Below, piece after piece: positions 1-4,831 of a stretch of DNA of 6,078 bases (position 1 is its first letter; every line of letters starts with the position of its first letter). The notes under the pieces are model-generated. The model did not search any database. It saw only the letters and a program-made list of their open reading frames with translations, and had not been told where the DNA came from. Source of the DNA: Bordetella parapertussis (lineage in GTDB: Bacteria > Pseudomonadota > Gammaproteobacteria > Burkholderiales > Burkholderiaceae_C); the NCBI GenBank assembly GCA_945900695.1, contig CAMDJU010000168.1, positions 1 to 6,078 on the forward strand. Direction: 5' to 3'. The position numbers and the translations under genes are program-made.

Positions 1-216
1 TATGGCCATGGTTACGGACGGTGGGCCGGGCCCTTGTTCGGCGCGGCCGTGATTGGTGGTTTGGTGTATGCCAACCGGCCCCAGGTTTATGCCGAGCCGG
101 TGTACATCAATGCGCCGCCCACGCCGCCCCGCGTGGCTTACTTTTGCAGTGCCTACCAGCAGTATTACCCCAGCGTGGCCACCTGCCCGGTGCCTTGGCA
201 AATGGTCTCTTACTGA
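1..216 (+). CDS. Small Gly/Tyr-rich membrane or secreted hypothetical protein, 3' part only
   Basis: The frame is open from the first base and ends at a TGA at 214-216, giving 71 visible residues; the start lies off the left edge. The visible part opens with a Gly/Tyr/His stretch (YGHGYG). A short hydrophobic segment follows at about residues 11-24 (PLFGAAVIGGLVYA) and could span or anchor in the membrane. After it comes a Pro/Tyr-rich stretch. The tail holds two cysteines, C49 and C62, in the pattern Y-F-C, YYP, TCP, W. Short Burkholderiales proteins of unknown function often end in a similar Cys/YYP/Cys/Trp tail, so a disulfide-closed extracytoplasmic tail is plausible, but this is inference. 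The function is not recognised. The overlapping frames starting at 21 and 53 lack this composition and are probably shadows. The hairpin at 300-318 probably ends its transcript. Confidence 0.6.
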   Translation, partial: YGHGYGRWAGPLFGAAVIGGLVYANRPQVYAEPVYINAPPTPPRVAYFCSAYQQYYPSVATCPVPWQMVSY

Positions 217-299
217 GCCGCGCTGCATTTCCCCAGGTGGCCCAGGGCAAAGCACCCCTCTGAGCCACCACGACTGATAATCCCCCCATTGGTTCGATG

Positions 300-318
300 C
301 CCCCCGCAGTGCGGGGGG
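300..318 (+). terminator. GC-rich terminator-like hairpin
   Basis: An 8-bp perfect stem (CCCCCCGC at 300-307 with GCGGGGGG at 311-318) closes a 3-nt loop (AGT). It is followed by TTGTCATTT, a broken rather than continuous T tract. It lies 84 nt after the stop of the first gene and 33 nt before the zinc operon start. The simplest reading is an intrinsic terminator for the upstream gene. The weak T tract leaves room for a leader structure of the downstream operon instead. Confidence 0.6.
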
Positions 319-341
319 TTGTCATTTGCTGATGGCTTGTA

Positions 342-348
342 AAGGTGA
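342..348 (+). promoter_or_regulatory. Ribosome-binding site of the DUF2796 gene
   Basis: AAGGTGA lies just before the ATG at 352, with about 6 nt between the AAGG core and the start. A second in-frame ATG at 358 would be about 12 nt away. The spacing therefore favours 352. Confidence 0.55.
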
Positions 349-351
349 ATC

Positions 352-900
352 ATGGGGATGGATGGGGCTTTTCTACAGCGCATAGCGGCCCTGCTGGCCT
401 GCGCGGCACTGTGTGGCAGTGCGCTGGCGCAAGGGCACAAACAAGGTGGCGGCCATGCCCATGCCCATGCCCATGGCGTGGGGCAATTGCAAATCGCCAT
501 CGATGGGGCGGTGGTGCGTGGTGAACTGCACATTCCCATGGAGAGCTTGCTGGGTCACGAATATCTGCCGCGCTCGCAGGCGCAAAAAAACGCCATGGCC
601 CAGCTGCGCCAGTCCTTGACCAACCCCGCTTATGTGATGCTGCCAGTGGCCGCTGCCCAGTGCCAAGTCACCAACAGCCTGGCCACATCCCCCATGTTCG
701 AAGGCCGCGACGGTGGTGGCCACAGCAGCTTGTTGTATGCCTTTGCCTTTCGCTGCGAGCAGCCACAGCATTTGCGCCAAATCGATGTCCCCTTGTTTGC
801 CAAGCACCCGCGCTTGAAGGAAATCGAAGTGGAGTTGGTGGCCCCGGCCGTTCAGCGGTCGCTGCGCATCAAAGCCGCCCAACCCCAATTGGTTTGGTGA
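352..900 (+). CDS. Secreted His-rich DUF2796 (ZrgA-like) zinc-binding protein
   Basis: This 182-residue protein is the probable periplasmic metal-binding component of the operon. A Sec signal peptide is evident: R10, a hydrophobic core at about 11-22, and SALA before Q27 as the likely cleavage site. The mature N-terminus has a metal-ligand cluster with H29 and H35, H37, H39 and H41 (HAHAHAHG). This leads into the typical DUF2796 start (HGVGQLQIAIDG), and GHEYLP at 68-73 matches the family's GFEh-P motif. C104 (AAAQCQV) and C135 (FRCEQ) are the only mature cysteines and probably form a disulfide. H60, H69, H124, H140 and H152 are further possible ligands. The long His/Asp-rich central linker of some relatives is absent. 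DUF2796 proteins in Pseudomonas (PA4063) and Vibrio (ZrgA) are linked to zinc uptake under Zur; zinc as the ligand here is inferred from that. The stop is 4 nt before the ABC ATPase start. Confidence 0.85.
   Translation: MGMDGAFLQRIAALLACAALCGSALAQGHKQGGGHAHAHAHGVGQLQIAIDGAVVRGELHIPMESLLGHEYLPRSQAQKNAMAQLRQSLTNPAYVMLPVAAAQCQVTNSLATSPMFEGRDGGGHSSLLYAFAFRCEQPQHLRQIDVPLFAKHPRLKEIEVELVAPAVQRSLRIKAAQPQLVW
454..475 (+). repeat. In-frame CATGCC hexanucleotide repeat
   Basis: Three perfect CATGCC units (454-471) plus a fourth CATG encode the alternating His-Ala run at residues 35-41 of the DUF2796 protein. The unit is two codons, so gain or loss of a unit would change the number of histidines without shifting the frame. 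Confidence 0.75.
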
Positions 901-904
901 ACCC

Positions 905-1588
905 ATGTGGGCTTTGCGTTTAAGCGACCTGCGCCACCGCTGGCCTCAGCAAAGCCTGGGGCTGCACGTGGCAGATGCGCAGTTGGCCCAAGGCCGCCAT
1001 TTGTTCATCCATGGCCCCAGTGGATGCGGCAAGACCACCTTGCTGTCCCTGTTGGCAGGGGTGGTGCCGGTGCAGTCGGGGCAGTGCGAGGTGCTGGGGC
1101 AAGATTTGGCCCACATGTCATCGCGCCAGCGGGACCATTGGCGCGGTGAGCACCTGGGGGTGATTTTTCAGCAATTCAACCTGATCACCTATTTGGATGT
1201 CTGGGCCAATGTGATGCTGCCCACGCGGCTGTTTGCCAGCCGAGCGCAAGCGGCCCAGCGCCATTGGGGCAGCCCAGCGGCGCAAGCGCAGCACGTGTTG
1301 AGCGCCTTGGGGTTGGACGCAGCCCTGTGGCACCAGTCGGTCCACACCTTGTCGGTGGGGCAGCAGCAGCGGGTGGCCGCAGCGCGGGCCCTCATGGGGC
1401 ACCCGCCGCTGATCATTGCCGACGAGCCCACATCGGCCTTGGACGAGGGCCACAAAGACGACTTCATTCGCTTGCTGATTGGCCAGGCCCAGGCGCAAGG
1501 GGCCAGTGTGGTCATGGTCAGCCATGACGCCCGCTTGGCCACCCATTTCCACCAGTCGCATGGTTTGGTCCCTGGGGGTGCGGTATGA
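905..1588 (+). CDS. ABC transporter ATP-binding protein, LolD/MacB type, of the zinc operon
   Basis: This 227-residue cytoplasmic ATPase should power the FtsX-like permease encoded next. All nucleotide-binding motifs are present: Walker A GPSGCGKTT (37-45), Q-loop Q89 in IFQQFNL, signature LSVGQQQR (149-156), Walker B LIIADE with catalytic E174 followed by PTSALD, and the switch histidine H207 in VSHD. The order and length fit the LolD/MacB/DevA subfamily, which drives mechanotransmission-type machines. The signature has Val in place of the usual second-position Gly (LSVGQ), a tolerated variant in this subfamily as far as I recall. The C-terminal tail carries an unusual H214-x-H216-x-x-H219 group. 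The start at 905 follows the previous stop by 4 nt, and GGTGA at that stop probably serves as its Shine-Dalgarno. The stop overlaps the permease start (ATGA). It corresponds by position to PA4064 of P. aeruginosa. Confidence 0.92.
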   Translation: MWALRLSDLRHRWPQQSLGLHVADAQLAQGRHLFIHGPSGCGKTTLLSLLAGVVPVQSGQCEVLGQDLAHMSSRQRDHWRGEHLGVIFQQFNLITYLDVWANVMLPTRLFASRAQAAQRHWGSPAAQAQHVLSALGLDAALWHQSVHTLSVGQQQRVAAARALMGHPPLIIADEPTSALDEGHKDDFIRLLIGQAQAQGASVVMVSHDARLATHFHQSHGLVPGGAV

Positions 1589-2886
1589 GTTGGTGGTGGG
1601 ACTTGGCTTGGCGCAGTGCCTGGGCGCGGCGTCAGGCGCTGGTCATGGTGGCTTTCTCGGTGGCGGTTTCGGTCATGATCTTGCTGGGTGTGCAGCAACT
1701 GCGCCAAGATGCGCGGCACAGTTTTACCCAAGCCTTGAGTGGTGTCGATTTGATCGTCGGCCCGCGTGGCAGCGCCAGCGAGTTGATGCTCTACAGCGCC
1801 TTTCAAGTGGGCCGACCCAGCCGCAATATGTCGCACGAGGCCTATGCGGCGGTGCGCGCTTTGCCCCAGGTGCGCTGGGCCTTGCCCATTCAGTTGGGGG
1901 ACACGTACCGCGGCGCGCCTGTGCTGGGCAGCACGCGTGATTTGTTTGAGCGTTTCCAAACCCAAGGACAGGGCTTGCAATGGGCCCAGGGGCGTGCCTT
2001 TGCCGACCCCAGCCAGGACCCGGCGGGGGTGTACGAGGCGGTGTTGGGGGCCGAAGTGGCCCAGCGCCATGGCCTGAAGTTGGGCGATCAATTGGTGCTC
2101 ACCCATGGCCGTGCGGATGGCCTGGCCCCCGAGCATGCCGATCAGCCTTTCACCGTGGTGGGTGTGCTCGCGCCCAGTGGCGCGCCGATTGACCGCAATG
2201 TCATCATTTCTTTGCAAGGCTTTGAGGCCTTGCACCAAGGCATGGGCATGCCGGGTTTGCCCATGCTGGGTGGGGCCAGCGTTGCCGGGGCGGCCACGCC
2301 CTCGCTGGCCGAGCTGGCGGCTGCGGTGCCCCGTGAATTGACGGCCGTATGGGTGGGCTTGCATGCCCGTACCGAGGTGTTTTCGGCGCGCAGCCGCATT
2401 GAGCGCCTGCCCCAGGACAGTTTGATGGCGGTCTTGCCCGGGGTGGCTTTGGACGACTTGTGGCAGGTGGTCAAACTGGCCGAAAACGCCTTGTTGGCCG
2501 TGGGGGGCTTGGTGGCGGTCAGTGGCATGCTCAGTGTGGCCGCCGTGCTCATGGTGGGCTTGGCGGCGCGGCGCAAAGAGTTGGCGGTGCTGCGTGCCCT
2601 GGGCGCCACGCCCGCGGGCGTGTGGGGCTTGGTGTGGCTGGAGGCTTTGGGTGTGTGCGTGATGGGCATTGTCTTGGGATGCGTGTTGCACCAAGCGCTC
2701 ATGTGGGCCTTGCAAGACCTCTTGCGCACCGAGTTGGGCATTGCCTTGCAGTGGGGTTGGCCCAGCGCCCCCATTTGGTGGAGCTTGGGCGGTTTGGTGG
2801 CCGCGGCTTCCTTGGCGGCCGTGGCGCCAGCGCTGCGCGCTTATCGTTTGTCGTTGATAGATGGTTTGCACCCGCCGGCGGTTTGA
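1585..2886 (+). CDS. FtsX/MacB-like ABC permease of the zinc operon
   Basis: This 433-residue inner-membrane protein is the permease partner of the preceding ATPase. Topology by eye is one N-terminal membrane helix (about 18-35), a large periplasmic domain of MacB-PCD type (about 36-300), then three helices (about 303-327, 344-367, 397-417). The segment RRKELAVLRALGA (329-341) after the second helix is the characteristic FtsX/MacB cytoplasmic coupling motif. VDLIVGPRGS (54-63) and VVGVLAPSGAPIDRNVIISL (191-210) are typical of periplasmic domains in this permease branch. Four helices with a large first loop fit the mechanotransmission (type VII) fold, so it may not move zinc through a channel; it could instead act on a periplasmic or outer-membrane partner. 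The stretch H217 to G230 is methionine- and glycine-rich. Its start overlaps the ATPase stop as ATGA, indicating translational coupling. It corresponds by position to PA4065. Confidence 0.9.
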   Translation: MSWWWDLAWRSAWARRQALVMVAFSVAVSVMILLGVQQLRQDARHSFTQALSGVDLIVGPRGSASELMLYSAFQVGRPSRNMSHEAYAAVRALPQVRWALPIQLGDTYRGAPVLGSTRDLFERFQTQGQGLQWAQGRAFADPSQDPAGVYEAVLGAEVAQRHGLKLGDQLVLTHGRADGLAPEHADQPFTVVGVLAPSGAPIDRNVIISLQGFEALHQGMGMPGLPMLGGASVAGAATPSLAELAAAVPRELTAVWVGLHARTEVFSARSRIERLPQDSLMAVLPGVALDDLWQVVKLAENALLAVGGLVAVSGMLSVAAVLMVGLAARRKELAVLRALGATPAGVWGLVWLEALGVCVMGIVLGCVLHQALMWALQDLLRTELGIALQWGWPSAPIWWSLGGLVAAASLAAVAPALRAYRLSLIDGLHPPAV

Positions 2887-2902
2887 AGTGAGACACTTGG
2901 AC

Positions 2903-3487
2903 ATGGTTGAAGCTGCAAAATTTTCGCGTCGAAGTGCCTGTGGGGCCCTGATGGGCTTGGCGTTGTCGGCAGGTGCCTGGGCCCAGACGCCAGGCTACGC
3001 TGTGCTCGATTGGAACGAGCTGATGCCCGAGAAATGGCTCAAAGACATTCGCACCGACATGGCCGCCATGAACAAATTGGCGTACTTGCAAGACACCAGC
3101 GACGAAGCCAACCAAGCCATGGATAAATTGCGCAAAAAGTTCGATGCAGCGCCGCTGGTGAGCGGTCTGTTTCAGCGCAAGGTGCGCTTGCCCGGCTATG
3201 TGGTGCCGCTCGACGCCGACCGTTCCCACAAGCGCGAGTTTTTGATCGTGCCGTACTGGGGGGCTTGCATCCACACACCGCCACCGCCGGCCAATCAAAT
3301 TGTGCTGGTGCGGCCCATGCCCGGCAGCAAAGTGCGCAAGGTGCCCGAGACCATGGACGTGGTGTGGGTTGAGGGCGAACTCAAAGAGGGGCGGGTGACC
3401 ACCAGCGCAGGCGTGAGCGGCTATTTGCTTGAAGCGGTCAACATGTTCCCCTATGTGGCTCCGGCCCCAAGCAACCCCAAACGCTGA
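2903..3487 (+). CDS. Secreted DUF3299 protein, last gene of the zinc operon
   Basis: From the ATG at 2903 this is 194 residues. A signal peptide is clear: R9-R10, a hydrophobic core at about 11-24, and AWA before Q28 as the probable cleavage site. The mature protein starts with LDWNELMPEKW. It then has KVRLPGYVVPLD (93-104), EFLIVPYWGACIHTPPPP (112-129) and ANQIVLV (130-136), which together are the recognisable DUF3299 signature. C122 and H124 beside the proline run are the striking conserved residues; C13 lies in the signal peptide. The function is unknown. Conserved linkage to DUF2796 and the ABC genes (PA4066 in P. aeruginosa) suggests a periplasmic accessory role in zinc handling. In-frame alternatives are GTG at 2888 and ATG at 2861; the latter overlaps the permease and lengthens the n-region before the signal peptide. 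I chose 2903 because it gives a normal-length signal, though its Shine-Dalgarno is weak. Confidence 0.82.
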   Translation: MVEAAKFSRRSACGALMGLALSAGAWAQTPGYAVLDWNELMPEKWLKDIRTDMAAMNKLAYLQDTSDEANQAMDKLRKKFDAAPLVSGLFQRKVRLPGYVVPLDADRSHKREFLIVPYWGACIHTPPPPANQIVLVRPMPGSKVRKVPETMDVVWVEGELKEGRVTTSAGVSGYLLEAVNMFPYVAPAPSNPKR

Positions 3488-3518
3488 GGTCACGGCCCGT
3501 CTGGACTAAGGCTTGGGG
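3465..3518. repeat. Inverted repeat spanning the convergent gene ends
   Basis: CCCCAAGC at 3465-3472 and GCTTGGGG at 3511-3518 are perfect 8-bp complements, 38 nt apart. They straddle the stop codons of the DUF3299 gene and the BenE-family gene. It is the only dyad seen at this junction. The long loop and lack of a T tract make it a weak candidate for a bidirectional terminator, and chance is possible. Confidence 0.25.
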
Positions 3519-4786
3519 GTGTCAGTCGCATTGGCAAAGTCGGCCGCTTCCAGCAATCGCGCCACCGCATAACCGGCGACCAAACCCCAAAACGCTGCAC
3601 CGATGTTGAACAGCGCGATATCGGCCACCGTCACCAACAAGCTGACCAATGCACCCAGGGTGAATTTGCTGGTCCCAAACGAGGCGACAAAGGCCGCTTG
3701 CAACACGCGCAGCATGGCCAGGCCGGCCAGCACCATGATGAAGGCGGGCGGCGCGGCCAACATCCAGCCGGTGAAGGTGGGTGCCATCAGCCCAAAGGCC
3801 AATGCCAAAGTACCAAACACCAGGGCTGCGGTGTAGTGCTGATGCCGTGGGCCAGATGACGACAACATGGCATTGGTGGGGCCGGTCAGGCAACTGCTCA
3901 CAGCGCCAAACACAGCGCTGACGCCCGAGCCCAGGCCGCAGGCCACAGCGATGGTGTTGACCGGTGGCACATGGCCCGCGTTTTTGAGCACCGCCACCCC
4001 TTGTCCGTTTTGCACCACCAGCACGGTGATGGCCAGGGGCACCACCAATTCGAGCAGCGCGGGCCATGACCACACCGGCAAGGTCAGCACCGGTTGCGCC
4101 CATTGCCAGCCACTGGCCTGGGCGCTGCCCCAGCGCCCGTCCAGCGCCATGGCCAGCACCCCGACCAACAAAGCGCCGATCACTGGCGGCATCTTGCGCC
4201 CCCAACTGGGCAGCGCCGACAAAGCGATGAACACCAGCACCATGGGCGCGGCGATGGCCACATCGCTGTCCAGGGCGCGCACCAAGTCCAGCCCAAAGCG
4301 CAAAAACACACCGGCCACCATGCCCATCACGATGGGCATGGGCAGGACCGACATCACCCGCTTGACCCAGCCGCTCAGGCCCAGCAGGGCCATCACGGCG
4401 CTGGTGACGTAAAACGCGCCAATCACCTCGGCAAAGCTCAGGTGCTGCAAGGCCGGCCCCACCAGCACCGTGCCGGGAATGGTCCAGCCAAAAGCCAGCG
4501 GCGTGCGGTAGTGCCAGCTCATCGCCAGGCTGAGCAAGCCGTTGACGAAGAACACCGCAAACACCCACGAGGCCAGCTCCGCGGGCGACAAGCCGCCGCG
4601 GGTGCCGACCGACAAAATCACCGCCACCGGCCCAGTGGCGGCGAAGATGAAACCGATCAAGCCGTTGGCCAGCGGCGTGGTGCCAAAGTCGGACCAGGCG
4701 CGGGGTGCGCGGCTGGGGGCAGGGCGTTCGAGGTGGTGCAGCAAGGGGAGGCCTGTGTCAAGAGGGGGTGGGCCACAGCATAACAA
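3506..4786 (-). CDS. benE: BenE-family (benzoate/H+ symporter type) membrane transporter
   Basis: The frame encodes up to 426 residues, very hydrophobic, with roughly 10-12 membrane helices. BenE-family landmarks, numbered from 4786, are: FGWTIPGTVLVG (99-110), the family's F-x-W-x-TPG element; VQNGQGVAVLKNAGHVPPVN (258-277), its most diagnostic NGQG segment; FGAVSSCLTGPTNAML (293-308); and a late helix with MVLAGLAML (351-359). BenE of Acinetobacter imports benzoate with protons. Many homologues are uncharacterised, and no benzoate catabolic gene is in view, so the substrate is open. The start is uncertain. No ATG exists before the first helix; TTG at 4786 gives the longest product but has a poor ribosome site. 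TTG at 4744 has AGG 7 nt upstream and still keeps the first helix, so it may be the true start. The gene lies downstream of umuC in the same direction and converges on the DUF3299 gene. Confidence 0.85.
   Translation of the reverse strand: MLCCGPPPLDTGLPLLHHLERPAPSRAPRAWSDFGTTPLANGLIGFIFAATGPVAVILSVGTRGGLSPAELASWVFAVFFVNGLLSLAMSWHYRTPLAFGWTIPGTVLVGPALQHLSFAEVIGAFYVTSAVMALLGLSGWVKRVMSVLPMPIVMGMVAGVFLRFGLDLVRALDSDVAIAAPMVLVFIALSALPSWGRKMPPVIGALLVGVLAMALDGRWGSAQASGWQWAQPVLTLPVWSWPALLELVVPLAITVLVVQNGQGVAVLKNAGHVPPVNTIAVACGLGSGVSAVFGAVSSCLTGPTNAMLSSSGPRHQHYTAALVFGTLALAFGLMAPTFTGWMLAAPPAFIMVLAGLAMLRVLQAAFVASFGTSKFTLGALVSLLVTVADIALFNIGAAFWGLVAGYAVARLLEAADFANATDTPKP
4777..4785 (-). promoter_or_regulatory. 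Possible extended -10 promoter for the BenE-family gene
   Basis: Read on the minus strand, TGTTATGCT matches the TGn-TATAAT extended -10 layout, with four of six bases in the hexamer. No good -35 lies 17 nt upstream (TCAGCC), and TTTTCA is 20 nt away. If used, transcription would begin near 4770, inside the longest frame, which would make the TTG at 4744 the start codon. Confidence 0.25.
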
Positions 4787-4831
4787 GCCTGCGCATCCGG
4801 GCTGAAAACGCTTGCACGGGGCCTCGCCGCC

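Noticed and set aside
319..343. TTGTCA and TGTAAA as a promoter for the zinc operon
   Set aside because: The spacer is only 13 nt and transcription would begin at the start codon, within the ribosome-binding site region.
367..417. Lipoprotein signal for the DUF2796 protein at C21
   Set aside because: The residues before the cysteine (A-A-L) do not fit a lipobox well, while SALA followed by Q27 is a good signal peptidase I site.
373..906. 177-codon minus-strand frame opposite the DUF2796 gene
   Set aside because: It is a mirror of a gene with a signal peptide and family motifs, and it has no independent support.
1189..2904. 571-codon minus-strand open frame
   Set aside because: It lies antisense to the ATPase and permease genes, has a low-complexity Arg/His/Gln/Pro-rich translation, and shows no domain. 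This is typical of a GC-rich shadow frame.
3522..4568. 348-codon minus-strand frame in another phase of the transporter gene
   Set aside because: It overlaps the BenE-family frame throughout and is Arg/Gly-rich without helices or motifs.
4756..4761. Perfect TTGACA on the minus strand upstream of the TTG at 4744
   Set aside because: No -10-like hexamer occurs at 16-18 nt spacing (the sequence there is CACCAC-like), so it is unlikely to act as a promoter.
4094..4783. 229-codon plus-strand frame opposite the transporter
   Set aside because: Its Gln/His/Arg-rich composition mirrors the hydrophobic codons on the other strand; no motif is visible.
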